From Halomonas sp. 25-S5 (GTDB taxonomy: Bacteria; Pseudomonadota; Gammaproteobacteria; Pseudomonadales; Halomonadaceae), in assembly GCF_029889845.1 (NCBI RefSeq), contig NZ_JARANV010000029.1, forward strand, positions 1 to 51,742: 51,742 nucleotides of DNA, written 5' to 3'. A program made the translations under genes and the position numbers. Shown one piece after another: positions 23,247-32,648 of this stretch. The notes under the pieces were generated by a model. That model was given only the letters and a program-made list of their open reading frames with translations, was not told where the DNA came from and ran no database searches. The stretch's first letter is position 1. The number at the start of each line of letters is the position of its first letter.

Positions 23247-23915
23247 TCAGTGGGCGAGTCGCTCGGCAAGCCAGCGGCCGATGTCACCGATCTGCTGCGG
23301 GCAGAGCGCATGGGCCATGGGATAGCGACGATAGTGCGCTGGATAGCCCAGCGAGCGCACCTGCTCATAACCGGCCTTGCCCAGTGACTCGGAGACCACC
23401 GGGTCGAAGCTGCCATGGTGCACCTCGATGGGCAGGCCCCGATTGGCGTCGGAGAGCTCGATGCTATCGGGCGTGGCGAAGTAGGTGGAGAGTGCCAGCA
23501 GGCCGCCCAGCGGCTCCTCGAAGGAGAGGGCCGCCTGGTAGGCCACCGCACCGCCCTGGGAGAAGCCCGCCAGGATGATGCGACGACTGTCGATACCGTG
23601 CTCGATCTGTTGCCGCATCAGGGCCTGGATGCGCTCGGCAGAGGCCATCAGCTGGGGCTCGTCGATCTGACGGTCGAGGCTCATCTCCTTGATGTCGTAC
23701 CAGGCCGGCATGACCATGCCGCCGTTGACGGTCACCGGCAGGCGGGGCGCATGGGGCAGGATGAAGCGCACGGCATCGTCGGTGGGCAACGGAAGTGCCG
23801 GCACCAGAGGCTCGAAGTCGCTACCGTCGGCCCCGAGGCCGTGCAGGATGATGACGCAGGCATCGGCGGGTCTGCCGCTACGCGGCTCGATGATCAGTTC
23901 ATCGGGGTTGCTCAT
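23247..23915 (-). CDS. Serine carboxylesterase / acyl-protein thioesterase-like
   Basis: 222 residues, alpha/beta hydrolase of the phospholipase/carboxylesterase family. Oxyanion region ILHGLGADGSDF near 23, nucleophile elbow GFSQGGAVA near 117, catalytic Asp in HGSFDPVV and His in YPMAHALCPQQ. Close to bacterial EstB-type esterases. It lies 34 bp upstream of the prenyltransferase gene on the same strand. Confidence 0.9.
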   Translation of the reverse strand: MSNPDELIIEPRSGRPADACVIILHGLGADGSDFEPLVPALPLPTDDAVRFILPHAPRLPVTVNGGMVMPAWYDIKEMSLDRQIDEPQLMASAERIQALMRQQIEHGIDSRRIILAGFSQGGAVAYQAALSFEEPLGGLLALSTYFATPDSIELSDANRGLPIEVHHGSFDPVVSESLGKAGYEQVRSLGYPAHYRRYPMAHALCPQQIGDIGRWLAERLAH

Positions 23916-23995
23916 GGCATCGATTCCAGGGCCAGTAAATGGAGGCGGTCAAAAGCCGACACCCTACCGCAAACGCCGCTCGGCGGCGAGCGCGC

Positions 23996-25798
23996 TCAGA
24001 AGGGCCAGATCAGCGGGATCAGCGCCAAGGCCACCGCAGCGGTCAGCAGGTTCAGTAGCCCGCCGAGGCGCAGGAAGTCACTGAAGCGATAGCCACCGGG
24101 GCCGAAGACCATCAGGTTGGTCTGGTAACCGATGGGCGTCAGGAAGCTGGCTGAGGCGGCGAACATCACCACGACCACATAAGGCATCGGGCTCACACCG
24201 AGATTCTCGGCGCTGGCCATCACCACCGGAAAGGTGATCACCGCGGCGGCATTGTTGGTGACCAGGGACGTCAGCAGGGTCACCAGCACATAGACCGTAC
24301 CCAGCAGCAGCCAGGGGTTGCCGTCGGCCAGCCCCAGGGCAACGTCGGCAAGGGCGGCCGCGGCGCCCGAACTCTCCAGGGCGGCCCCGAGCCCGAAGGA
24401 GGCGGCGATGGTCAGCAGCACCTGGGTGTCCAGCCCCCGCTTGGCCGCCTCCACCGTGCAGCAGCCGGTGGCCAGCGCCAGGGCCGCACCCAGCATGGCG
24501 GCGTTCATCATGCTCATCACCCCCAGGGTGGCCAGCGCCACCACGCCGGCCAGGATGGCCCAGGCCAGCCAGGCCTTCTCATGAACCGGTCGGGCCGAGC
24601 CGTTGACCTTGCTGATCAGCAGGAAGTCGCGAGACTGGCGATGCCGCTCGATGAAGGGCGGGCGCGCCTCCAGCAGCAGCACGTCGGCGGGCTGCAGGCG
24701 GATCTGGCCGAGGTTGCCGGCGACCCGCTCGCCACCGCGGCACACCGCCAGCACGGCGGCACCATAGAGGGTCCGGAAGTGCCCGTCGCGAATGCGCCGG
24801 CCGATGAACTGGCACTGGTCGGAAACCACCGCCTCCACCAGGCGGCGCTCCTTGAAGTCCTTCTCGAGGCTCGATTCGCCCTGCCGCGTCGGCACCAGGC
24901 CACGGATCTGCTGCAGCTCGACGGCCCCCTCGCTGGTGCCGGCGAACACCAGCCGGTCGCCGCCCTTGAGTCGCTCGCCCGGCCCCACCACGCTGACGAT
25001 GTTGCCCTCGCGCTCGATCTCCACCAGGAACAGCTCCTGCAGATGGCGCAGCCCGGCCTCCTCCACCGTACGATCGACCAGCGGACCGCCGGCGTCCACC
25101 TCCATCTCGATGGTGAACTCGCGGGGATTCTCGAAGACCGCCTCCACCCCTCGCCGCGCCGGCAGCAGCCGCGGCCCCAGCAGGATCAGATAGGCCAGGC
25201 CCACCACCGCCACCGGCACGCCCACCCAGGCGATATCGAACAGCCCCATGGCCAGAGACGGGTCACGATCGATCAGCAGACCATGCACGACCAGGTTGGT
25301 ACTGGTGCCGAACAGGGTGATGGTGCCGCCGAGAATCGAGGCGAAACTGAGTGGCATCAGCAGGCGATGTGCCGGTACGGACACGCGCCGGCTCCAGCTG
25401 AGCACGGCCGGGATGAAGGTCGCCACCACGGGGGTATTGTTGAGAACGCCGCTCAGCGAGGCCACCGGCAGCAGCAGGCGCACTAGCGCCTGCCGCTCGC
25501 TGCGGGGACGCCCCAGCACATGGCGGATGATCAGGTCGATGCCGCCGGTCTCGCGGATGCTGGTGACCAGCACATACATGAAGGCCACGGTGAACAGGCC
25601 CGTGCTGGAGAAGCCCGCCAGGGCCTGGCCGGGGTCGATCACCCCCAGGGTCAGCAGCAGGATCACCGCACCGAGCAGCACGATGTCGGGGCCCACGCGC
25701 GAGAAGGCCATCAGCGGGAAGACGGCGATGACGACGGTGAGAGAGAGCCAGGCATCCAGCGGCATGGGCAGATCCGGTGACGAAAGGGAAAGGCCCAT
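23996..25798 (-). CDS. SLC13-family permease with two RCK_C domains
   Basis: 600 residues. Two halves of anion-transporter membrane helices (residues about 10-200 and 400-600) flank a soluble middle with two TrkA-C-type (RCK_C) modules, FTIEMEVDAGGPLVDRTVEE... and RLVEAVVSDQCQFIGRRIRDG. The signature NTPVVATFIPAV and LITNNAAAVITFP-like segment (TNNAAAVITFPV) fit the SLC13/DASS family. Members with RCK_C domains often carry sulfate or dicarboxylates. A CysB-like operator-type inverted repeat lies 20 bp upstream, favouring sulfate (inference). ATG 25798 or GTG 25810. Confidence 0.88.
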   Translation of the reverse strand: MGLSLSSPDLPMPLDAWLSLTVVIAVFPLMAFSRVGPDIVLLGAVILLLTLGVIDPGQALAGFSSTGLFTVAFMYVLVTSIRETGGIDLIIRHVLGRPRSERQALVRLLLPVASLSGVLNNTPVVATFIPAVLSWSRRVSVPAHRLLMPLSFASILGGTITLFGTSTNLVVHGLLIDRDPSLAMGLFDIAWVGVPVAVVGLAYLILLGPRLLPARRGVEAVFENPREFTIEMEVDAGGPLVDRTVEEAGLRHLQELFLVEIEREGNIVSVVGPGERLKGGDRLVFAGTSEGAVELQQIRGLVPTRQGESSLEKDFKERRLVEAVVSDQCQFIGRRIRDGHFRTLYGAAVLAVCRGGERVAGNLGQIRLQPADVLLLEARPPFIERHRQSRDFLLISKVNGSARPVHEKAWLAWAILAGVVALATLGVMSMMNAAMLGAALALATGCCTVEAAKRGLDTQVLLTIAASFGLGAALESSGAAAALADVALGLADGNPWLLLGTVYVLVTLLTSLVTNNAAAVITFPVVMASAENLGVSPMPYVVVVMFAASASFLTPIGYQTNLMVFGPGGYRFSDFLRLGGLLNLLTAAVALALIPLIWPF

Positions 25799-25816
25799 TG
25801 TGACCGCCACCGAATA

Positions 25817-25838
25817 TTCTAAAAAGTTATTTTTAGAA
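25817..25838. promoter_or_regulatory. Inverted-repeat operator upstream of the SLC13 gene
   Basis: Perfect 9-bp arms TTCTAAAAA and TTTTTAGAA around GTTA, within an AT-rich island (25811-25870) that contrasts with the GC-rich genome. It is similar in composition to the AT-rich sequences ahead of cysB (44329-44377) and the sulfate-binding protein gene (45331-45375). Confidence 0.5.
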
Positions 25839-25885
25839 ATCTATCTATTCATTATTTGAATATAAGAACCAAAGGCAACACAACG

Positions 25886-25913
25886 AAAAAGGCCCGCTTT
25901 CGCGGGCCTTTTT
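25886..25913. terminator. Bidirectional rho-independent terminator
   Basis: AAAAA-GGCCCGC-TTTC-GCGGGCC-TTTTT: 7-bp GC stem flanked by A and T runs. It ends the cold-shock gene on the minus strand and can work in the other direction too. Confidence 0.92.
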
Positions 25914-25952
25914 CACCTGCCGTGAGGCAGTCACATCAGGGTCGGTCGACGT

Positions 25953-26159
25953 TCAGCCGATGACCTGGATGTTGGAAGCCTGGAGGCCTTTCTTGCCCTG
26001 GGTGACGTCGAAGGAGACCTTCTGACCGTCTTGCAGGGACTTGAAGCCTTCAGCCTTGATCTCGGAGAAGTGAGCGAACAGGTCGTCACCGTTGTCGTCC
26101 GGAGAAATGAAGCCGAAGCCTTTAGTGTCGTTGAACCACTTGACAGTACCGGTAGCCAT
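25953..26159 (-). CDS. Cold-shock protein, CspA family
   Basis: 68 residues, a single cold-shock (OB-fold) domain. RNP1 KGFGFI and RNP2 DLFAHF are intact, after the classic GTVKWFND start. Binds single-stranded RNA and DNA, acting as an RNA chaperone. It is monocistronic, with the strong terminator above. About 180 bp lie upstream, room for the long leader these genes usually have, but I cannot confirm a cold box. Which csp paralogue it is cannot be decided. Confidence 0.95.
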   Translation of the reverse strand: MATGTVKWFNDTKGFGFISPDDNGDDLFAHFSEIKAEGFKSLQDGQKVSFDVTQGKKGLQASNIQVIG

Positions 26160-26359
26160 TATCGAATTCCTCGAATAGCGTTAGATTGTGCCGGGAAATA
26201 CCCGAGTTGCAGTGGGTAAAACAAGAAACTTTCACCGGGAAATCGACGCTATGAGCTTTCGATGACCACTTGCGATGTTCCACTTGCTAACCAACTGCAG
26301 GCATATTGCGCCGTTGCCGGGCGCAGGTCAAACACTATTTACACTGGATGACAGCGCGG
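26160..26359. other. Promoter/leader region of the cold-shock gene
   Basis: 200 bp without a gene between the GMC oxidoreductase stop and the cold-shock start. It should contain the cold-shock promoter and leader on the minus strand. No convincing hairpin or other motif seen. Confidence 0.4.
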
Positions 26360-28021
26360 TTACCGGGCATGGAGGATCCAGCCGGCGGCCTTCTCGGCGA
26401 TCATCAGCGTCGGCGAGTTGGTGTTGCCGCTGGTGATGGTCGGCATGACGCCCGCATCCACCACGCGCAGCCCCGCGACCCCGCGTACCCGCAGGCGAGA
26501 ATCCACCACCGCCATGGGGTCGTCGTCGCGCCCCATCCTGGTGGTGCCCACCGGGTGGAAGATGGTGGTGCCGATATCCCCCGCCAGGCGGGCCAGGTCC
26601 TCGTCGCTCTGGTACTCAAGGCCCGGCTTGACCTCCTCGGGCGAATACCTCGCGAAGGCCGGCTGCTCGGCGATGCGCCGCGTGACCCGCAGCGAGTCCG
26701 CCGCCACCTTGCGATCCTCCGGGGTGCTCAGGTAGTGGGGGGCGATGGCCGGGGCCTGGCGCGGGTCGGCGCTCTTGATGCGCACCGTGCCGCGGCTGGT
26801 CGGGTTGAGGTTGCACACGCTCGCGGTGATCGCCGGGAAGTCGTGCAGCGGCTGGCCGAAGGCCTCCAGGCTCAGCGGCTGGACGTGGTACTCGAGGTTG
26901 GGATGCGCGTACTCGTCGGCACTGCGCGTGAAGGCACACAGCTGCGAGGGCGCCATGCTCATGGGGCCGGAGCGCTTGAGCAGGTACTCGAGCCCGATGC
27001 CCGCCTTGCCGACCAGCGAGTTGGCCATGGTATTGAGGGTCTTGGCGCCCGTCACCCGATACACCGAGCGGATCTGCAGGTGATCCTGCAGGTTCTCGCC
27101 GACCCCCGGCAGGTCATGGATCACCGGGATGTCGTGCTCGCGCAACAGCTCGGCCGGGCCGATGCCGGAGAGCTGCAGCAGCTGGGGCGAGCCGATGGCG
27201 CCGGCGGAGAGGATCACCTCGCGGCCGGCCTGCACCGTGATCGCTTTCCCGCCGCGCTCGACGCTCACGCCGGTGCAGCGTGGCGTGTCGCCCCGGCCGG
27301 TCTCGCCTCCTCGTTCCAGTTCGAGCCCCAGCACCTGGGTGGAGTGCCACAGGGTGAGGTTGTCGCGCTTCTCGGCCCCGCGGAGGAAGGCCTTGGAGGT
27401 GTTCCAGCGCCAGCCCGCGCGCTGGTTGACCTCGAAGTAGTCGACCCCCTCGTTGTCGCCGCGGTTGAAGTCGCGGGTCCGCGGGATGCCGGCCTCCACG
27501 GCGGCGGTGGCGAAGTCGTCGAGCACCTGCCACTTGAGGCGCTGCTTCTCCACCCGCCACTCGCCCCCGTGGCCATGGTAGTCGTGGTGGGCCGCGTCGG
27601 CATCGCCGCCGGCATCCAGGCGGTGGTGGTCCTCGTGCTTCATGAAGTCGGGCAGGCAGTTCTCCCAGCGCCAGGCGTCGTCACCGGTTGCCTCGGCCCA
27701 GCCGTCATAGTCGCGCGACTGGCCGCGGATATAGAGCATGCCGTTGATGCTGGAGCAGCCGCCCAGGGTCTTGCCCCGGGGATAGATCAGCGAGCGGCCG
27801 TTGAGCCCGGGGTCCGGCTCGGTGCGGAAGCACCAGTCGGTGCGCGGGTTGTCGATGCAGTAGAGGTAGCCCACCGGGATGTGGATCCAGTGGTAGTTGT
27901 CGCGCCCGCCCGCCTCGATCAGCAGCACCCGGTTGGCCGGGTCGGCACTCAGGCGGTTGGCCAGCAGGCAGCCGGCGGTGCCGGCACCCACCACGATATA
28001 GTCGAATTCCTGGTCAACCAT
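26360..28021 (-). CDS. GMC-family FAD-dependent oxidoreductase (choline/alcohol dehydrogenase-like)
   Basis: 553 residues. N-terminal FAD motif YIVVGAGTAGCLLANRLSADP, GMC signature 1 GGCSSINGMLYIRG near 90, signature 2 GAIGSPQLLQLSGIGP near 275, and C-terminal active-site region HPVGTTRMG ... TITSGNTNSPTLMIAEKAA. Oxidises an alcohol to an aldehyde; the substrate is unknown. It resembles BetA, but location beside a methylmalonate-semialdehyde dehydrogenase, not betB/betI, argues against choline as the certain substrate. It follows mmsA on the same strand with a 104-bp gap. Confidence 0.88.
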   Translation of the reverse strand: MVDQEFDYIVVGAGTAGCLLANRLSADPANRVLLIEAGGRDNYHWIHIPVGYLYCIDNPRTDWCFRTEPDPGLNGRSLIYPRGKTLGGCSSINGMLYIRGQSRDYDGWAEATGDDAWRWENCLPDFMKHEDHHRLDAGGDADAAHHDYHGHGGEWRVEKQRLKWQVLDDFATAAVEAGIPRTRDFNRGDNEGVDYFEVNQRAGWRWNTSKAFLRGAEKRDNLTLWHSTQVLGLELERGGETGRGDTPRCTGVSVERGGKAITVQAGREVILSAGAIGSPQLLQLSGIGPAELLREHDIPVIHDLPGVGENLQDHLQIRSVYRVTGAKTLNTMANSLVGKAGIGLEYLLKRSGPMSMAPSQLCAFTRSADEYAHPNLEYHVQPLSLEAFGQPLHDFPAITASVCNLNPTSRGTVRIKSADPRQAPAIAPHYLSTPEDRKVAADSLRVTRRIAEQPAFARYSPEEVKPGLEYQSDEDLARLAGDIGTTIFHPVGTTRMGRDDDPMAVVDSRLRVRGVAGLRVVDAGVMPTITSGNTNSPTLMIAEKAAGWILHAR

Positions 28022-28125
28022 GGCACGCTCTCGGTGATGACGTCACTCGAGGCTGTTCCGGTGACGACATTACTTCCTCTTCACGTCGTCCCCGGCGCCT
28101 CTCGCTCATTCAGTGATCGGCGGCA

Positions 28126-29637
28126 TTACTTGTGGGTCGGCATGGCGAACTCGGAGCCGCCATGTATGGAGTCGGACCAGCGCTGCATGATCGACTTCTG
28201 CTTGGTGTAGAAGCGCACGCCCTCCTCGCCGTAGGCGTGGGTGTCGCCGAACAGCGAGCGCTTCCAGCCACCGAAGCCGTGCCAGGCCATGGGCACCGGG
28301 ATCGGCACGTTGATGCCCACCATGCCGACCTGGATGCGACGCCCGAACTCGCGGGCCACGCTGCCGCTCTCGGTGAAGCAGCTCACGCCGTTGCCGAACT
28401 CGTGGTCGTTGATCAGCTGGATGGCGGTGGCGATGTCGGGCACCCGCACGCAGGCCAGCACCGGGCCGAAGATCTCCTCCTTGTAGATGGTCATCTCCGG
28501 GGTGACGTGGTCGAACAGCGAGCCGCCCATCCAGAAGCCCTCGGCGCAGTCGTCGCCGGTCCCGGCGGCATCGAAGTCACGGCCATCGACGATGAGTTCG
28601 GCGCCCTCGCTCACGCCCTTCTCGATATAGCCGGTGATGCGCTGGTGTGCCTGGGCGGTGACGATGGGCCCCATCTCGGCATCCAGCTCCAGGCCATTCT
28701 TGACCTTGAGCGCGCGGGCACGCTCGGCCAGGCGCGGCACCAGCTCGTCGGCCACGTCACCCACCAGCACCGCCACGCTGATCGCCATGCAGCGCTCGCC
28801 GGCGGAGCCGTATGCCGCGCCGGTCAGCGCATCCACGGCCTTGTCGAGGTCGGCATCGGGCATCACCACCATGTGGTTCTTGGCCCCGCCCAGGGCCTGG
28901 ACGCGCTTGCCATGGCGGGCACCCCGCTCGTAGATCAGGTTGGCGATCGGCGTGGAGCCGACGAACGACAGCGCCCTGACGTCGGAATGGTCGAGCAGCG
29001 CCTCCACCGAGTCCTTGTCACCCTGCACCACGTTGAAGACGCCATCCGGCAGCCCCGCCTGCTTGAGCAGGTCGGCCATCAGCAGCGAGGCGCTGGGATC
29101 CAGGGGACTTGGCTTGAGGATGAAGGTGTTGCCGGCGGCGATGGCGAGGGGGAACATCCACATCGGCACCATGACCGGGAAGTTGAACGGGGTGATACCA
29201 GCGACCACGCCCAGCGGCTGACGCATCGTCCAGTTGTCGATACCGGTGCCGACCTGCTCGGTATAGTCGCCCTTGAGCAGCTGCGGGATGCCGCAGGCGA
29301 ACTCGACGATGTCGATGCCGCGCGCTACCTCGCCCTGGGCATCGGTGAACACCTTGCCATGCTCCAGGGTGATGGCCCGCGCCAGCTCATCCTTGTGCTC
29401 ATTAAGCAGCTGCAGGAACTTGAACATCACCCGGGCACGCCGAATCGGCGGGGTATCGGCCCAGGCCGGGAAGGCGGCCTGGGCGGCGGCCACCGCCGTG
29501 GCCACATCGGCCTGGGAGGCCAGGGCCACCTGGCCGGTCACCCGGCCAGTGGCCGGGTTGGTCACGGCCTGGTGCTGGCCGGACTCACCGGCTGACATTT
29601 GCCCGTTGATATAATGCTGGATGCTGGCTGTGCTCAT
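28126..29637 (-). CDS. mmsA: CoA-acylating methylmalonate-semialdehyde dehydrogenase
   Basis: 503 residues, ALDH superfamily. Converts (methyl)malonate semialdehyde to propionyl-CoA or acetyl-CoA with NAD+, in valine, inositol or beta-alanine-type catabolism. Typical MmsA features: HYINGQ near the start, [18 protein letters not shown], the catalytic Cys in [14 protein letters not shown] near 287, and [28 protein letters not shown] near the end. Start ATG 29637 follows GAGG. Divergent from a broken LysR gene that may once have regulated it. Confidence 0.92.
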   Translation of the reverse strand: MSTASIQHYINGQMSAGESGQHQAVTNPATGRVTGQVALASQADVATAVAAAQAAFPAWADTPPIRRARVMFKFLQLLNEHKDELARAITLEHGKVFTDAQGEVARGIDIVEFACGIPQLLKGDYTEQVGTGIDNWTMRQPLGVVAGITPFNFPVMVPMWMFPLAIAAGNTFILKPSPLDPSASLLMADLLKQAGLPDGVFNVVQGDKDSVEALLDHSDVRALSFVGSTPIANLIYERGARHGKRVQALGGAKNHMVVMPDADLDKAVDALTGAAYGSAGERCMAISVAVLVGDVADELVPRLAERARALKVKNGLELDAEMGPIVTAQAHQRITGYIEKGVSEGAELIVDGRDFDAAGTGDDCAEGFWMGGSLFDHVTPEMTIYKEEIFGPVLACVRVPDIATAIQLINDHEFGNGVSCFTESGSVAREFGRRIQVGMVGINVPIPVPMAWHGFGGWKRSLFGDTHAYGEEGVRFYTKQKSIMQRWSDSIHGGSEFAMPTHK

Positions 29638-29765
29638 GGCGGCCTCGTCGCGTCGTTGTCGGCATCGGGGATGGACGACCCTAGACTAGCCCGATCGTCA
29701 CCAGGATCAACTGAGTAATGCAAAACCAGCGTATAAGTTTCGCTGATATCACTCCACGCCGAGGA

Positions 29766-30165
29766 GGCGACACCGTGCTGAAGTGGGTGCGTCGCGGCGA
29801 GCTGGATGTCGGCTTCTTCCTGGCGCCGGCTCGCCACCCTGCCGTGGATCACCACGCCCGAAGACTCCGCCCATCACCGCCTCTTGCACGGCGTGCTCGA
29901 CCCACTGGGCATCGTGCCCAACGGCGTGGCCCAGGTGGACCAGGAGGCCTGCATGCTCGACCTGGTGCGGGCCGGTGTGGGCCTCAGCCTGGCCCGCGAC
30001 GCCCTGGCCATGGCCAAGCGCCAGGAGCGCGGCCTGGTGGTCGCCGAAGGCGTGCGCCTGCCCTGCGCGCTGAGTTTCGTCTGGCGCCTCGATCGCGGCG
30101 AGGAGGTGGTGATCGTCGAAGCGCTGGAGGTGCTGGCCGGCGTCTGGGGCGCGTTGGCGCCATGA
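29766..30165 (+). pseudogene. LysR-family regulator remnant
   Basis: Two pieces of a LysR effector-binding domain in different frames: LKWVRRGELDVGFFL (from about 29773), then, in the +1 frame, LATLPWITTPEDSAHHRLLH through to a proper C-terminus at 30165. The whole helix-turn-helix and about half of the effector domain are missing, and about 60 residues are deleted between the pieces. The position divergent from mmsA is typical of a LysR regulator of that gene. Confidence 0.75.
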
Positions 30166-30213
30166 CACGTCCACATCAATCATGACACTTCCATACGGGA
30201 AAGGAGCGCCCTG

Positions 30214-30996
30214 ATGGCCGATCTCGAGACCTCTCAACTCGTGCTGATCGGGCTGATCTTCGTCTGGAGCGGCTTCGTGCGCACCAGCCTGGGCTTCGGC
30301 GGTGCCGTGCTGTCGCTGCCCTTCCTGCTGCTGGTGCGCGACGAGCCGCTGGTCTTCCTGCCGATCATCGCCATCCATCTGCTGATCTTCTCCAGCTGGA
30401 TCGCCTGGCGCGGCCACCGACAGCTGGTGGCCGACAACGCCGGCCAGGCGCCGAGCGAGGGCAACATCGACTGGGGCTACCTGCTCAGGGCGATGAAGGT
30501 GATGATCATCCCCAAGCTGATCGGGGTGGTCGGCCTGCTGACCCTGCCAGGCAACGTGCTGACCAGCATCATCTTCGTCATCGTGATGGTCTATGCGGTC
30601 GGCTACGTGCTCGACAAGCCCTTTCGCAGCCATAACCGCTGGATGGACGCGGTATTGCTGGCGCTGGGCGGCTACGTCAGCGGCACCTCGCTGATCGGCG
30701 CTCCGCTGATCGTCGCGGTGTTCGCCACCCACGTCGCCGCCCACCAGCTGCGCGATACCCTCTTCGTGCTGTGGTTCATCCTGGTACTGATCAAGATGGT
30801 CTCCTTCGTGATCGCCGGCATCGACCTGCAGCTCATCCACCAGCTGTGGCTGCTGCCCTGCGCCCTGGTCGGCCACCTGCTGGGCGAACGCGCCCACCGG
30901 CACCTGCTCGCCAGCCGCACCAACCTCTACTTCCGGGTGCTCGGTGGGGTGCTCATCCTGGTCAGCGTGGTGGGGCTCGTCGGCTCGGCAGGGTGA
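30214..30996 (+). CDS. TauE/SafE-family membrane permease
   Basis: 260 residues with about eight transmembrane helices in two halves. The N-terminal half has the typical GFGGAVLSLPFLLLV and the second a similar SGTSLIGAPLIVAVF. The family exports sulfite, sulfoacetate and other small organic anions; the substrate here is unknown. ATG 30214 follows AAAGGAG. It starts 48 bp after the LysR remnant. Confidence 0.88.
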   Translation: MADLETSQLVLIGLIFVWSGFVRTSLGFGGAVLSLPFLLLVRDEPLVFLPIIAIHLLIFSSWIAWRGHRQLVADNAGQAPSEGNIDWGYLLRAMKVMIIPKLIGVVGLLTLPGNVLTSIIFVIVMVYAVGYVLDKPFRSHNRWMDAVLLALGGYVSGTSLIGAPLIVAVFATHVAAHQLRDTLFVLWFILVLIKMVSFVIAGIDLQLIHQLWLLPCALVGHLLGERAHRHLLASRTNLYFRVLGGVLILVSVVGLVGSAG

Positions 30997-31124
30997 GTCC
31001 CAAGGCGCAAGCCTCACGGAGGGCGGCTGCGCCAGATGAATGCCGGATGAACGGGGCGTTAAGGCTGCTGCAAGGCGAGGGGGTGTAAGACGGATCAGGT
31101 ACCCACCAATGAGGAGTGATCCTG

Positions 31125-31646
31125 ATGAACTGGCTCGATACCGAACACCGCTATGGCGCTGTCTCCCGCGTCCTCCACTGGTCCATGGCTCTGCTGGTGC
31201 TGCTGATGCTGGGCAGCGACTGGTGGATGGAGGGTTTCGCGGGCCTCGGCGAGTCCGCCGCGATGGGCTTGCACCAGAGCATCGGGATGGCGCTGCTGGC
31301 CCTGCTCGTCTTCCGCCTGGCCTGGCGCGCCGTCAACCGCGGCCGCCCGGCCCCGCCCGCCCACTGGCGCCTGGCCGCGCGGCTCGGCCATCTGGTCCTC
31401 TATGCCCTGCTGCTGGTGATCCCGCTCAGCGGCCTGCTCGCGGCCTGGGGCAGCGGCGAAGGCGTTACCGTCTTCGGTGCGCCACTGATCGCGGCGGGTG
31501 CCGAGATCGAGTGGCTCGAGGAGGCCTTCGAGGAGACCCACGAGCTGCTCGCCAACCTGCTGTGGTTCGTCATCGCCGGCCATGTGCTCGCCGTGCTGGC
31601 CCACCAGTGGTGGCTCGGGGAACGCAGCCTGCAGCGCATGACCTGA
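31125..31646 (+). CDS. Cytochrome b561-family membrane protein
   Basis: 173 residues, four transmembrane helices with histidines suited to b-type haem ligation: VLHWSMALL (about 18), GLHQSIGMAL (about 52), RLGHLVLYALL and ETHELLANLLWFVIAGHVLA. Likely moves electrons from the quinol pool to a periplasmic partner. ATG 31125 has GAGGAG at 8 nt; a GTG at 31116 is less likely. It heads a cluster with two PepSY proteins and a two-component system. Confidence 0.88.
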   Translation: MNWLDTEHRYGAVSRVLHWSMALLVLLMLGSDWWMEGFAGLGESAAMGLHQSIGMALLALLVFRLAWRAVNRGRPAPPAHWRLAARLGHLVLYALLLVIPLSGLLAAWGSGEGVTVFGAPLIAAGAEIEWLEEAFEETHELLANLLWFVIAGHVLAVLAHQWWLGERSLQRMT

Positions 31647-31665
31647 ACCGCCCGGCACGGAAGGG

Positions 31666-31702
31666 CCCGGCGCGAAACTATCGCGCCGGGGCGAGGCCCC
31701 GG
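31666..31702. terminator. Paired GC-rich hairpins between convergent genes
   Basis: CCCGGCGCGA / TCGCGCCGGG (10 bp, loop AACTA, 31666-31690) overlaps a second stem CCGGGGC/GCCCCGG (31686-31702). Only one can form at a time. They separate the b561 gene from the opposing PepSY gene. Confidence 0.55.
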
Positions 31703-31709
31703 CACCGGC

Positions 31710-32180
31710 TCAGTCGTCGTGTTCCACCTCGAGCAGCTCGCCGCCGCGGCTCTTGACCTCGAACGCGCGACCATCGGCGTCGCGGCCCTCGATCTCGATG
31801 CGGCCATCGCGGTCGACCTGGATCTCCTCGAACTCGGCCAGCCCCTCGGCCACAGCCAAGGCCATCGCCTCGCGAACCTCGGCCTCGCTCATGCCCCAGG
31901 CGCCACCCTCGCGGCGCTGGCGCTCCTCCTTGAGGCTCTCGCCGCTTTCCAGCGAGAACCGCACCTCGGCGCGCCACTCGTCGTCGAGCCAGCCCTCCAC
32001 CGCGAAACGGTCATCGCGCTTGGCCTCGATCTCCCCGAAATGGGTGAAACCGAAGGCGCTGGCCTGGGCCAGGATGTCGTCGAGGCGCTCCGCCGCCAGG
32101 CGGCTGTCTTCGGCCTGGGCCAGGGTGGCAACGCTCATCAGGGCGGCCAGGGAACCGGCCAGGATCATCTTGCGTTTCAT
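31710..32180 (-). CDS. Exported PepSY-like protein
   Basis: 156 residues with a signal peptide (cut after QAEA-like AQA, about 22) and two weak PepSY-like repeats (ERLDDILAQASAFGFTHFGEIEAKRDDRFAVEGW and a later EVREAMALAVAEGLAEFEEIQVDRDGRIEIEG), very rich in Glu, Asp and Arg. PepSY domains are found in periplasmic inhibitors and sensors. Divergent from the gene at 32292, so a shared promoter region lies at 32181-32291. Confidence 0.75.
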   Translation of the reverse strand: MKRKMILAGSLAALMSVATLAQAEDSRLAAERLDDILAQASAFGFTHFGEIEAKRDDRFAVEGWLDDEWRAEVRFSLESGESLKEERQRREGGAWGMSEAEVREAMALAVAEGLAEFEEIQVDRDGRIEIEGRDADGRAFEVKSRGGELLEVEHDD

Positions 32181-32291
32181 GGGTCACTCCTTCTTTTACG
32201 GGTTGCCCGTCCGTTGTACCGCCACCGACCTTGCCACAGGGTGACACGGCCATTCATGCTGCATTCATGTTCGGCCTGGCACGCTGTGACC

Positions 32292-32648
32292 ATGATGACG
32301 AGACGCCTGCCCTCCCCCGCTTCCCGCCTGCGCCTGCCGGTGCTGGCCGCCCTCCTCGTCCTGCTGGCCGCTTCCCCCGCGCCGGCAGACGACTACTGGC
32401 GCGACCTCCCCGAAAGGGTGCGCGACGGAAAGCTCGTGCCACTGCCCGAGATCCTCGACTGGCTGGAGGCGCGCTATATCGGTCAGGTATTGGAGGTAGA
32501 ACTCGAGCGAGATGACGGCCAGTCCGTCTACGAGATCGAGATGCTCGGCCCCCAGGGCCAGGTGGTGGACTTCGCGTTCGATGCCGCCAGTGGCGAGCTG
32601 ATCGGCATGGAGGGCGTGAACATCAACGGCATGAGGCGCGGGAAATGA
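32292..32648 (+). CDS. Small periplasmic PepSY-domain protein
   Basis: 118 residues. Signal peptide to about residue 33 (ending PAPAD), then one PepSY domain (LVPLPEILDWLEARYIGQVLEVELERDDGQSVYEIEML). Overlaps the response-regulator start by ATGA, so it belongs to the two-component operon. Such PepSY-TCS sets are thought to sense periplasmic or envelope stress, with PepSY modulating the kinase; that is inference here. Start chosen at the first of two ATGs, 32292. Confidence 0.8.
   Translation: MMTRRLPSPASRLRLPVLAALLVLLAASPAPADDYWRDLPERVRDGKLVPLPEILDWLEARYIGQVLEVELERDDGQSVYEIEMLGPQGQVVDFAFDAASGELIGMEGVNINGMRRGK

Noticed and set aside
26360..28021. Naming the GMC oxidoreductase betA (choline dehydrogenase)
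   Set aside because: Only family-level similarity; no betB, betI or choline transporter nearby, and the neighbour is mmsA.
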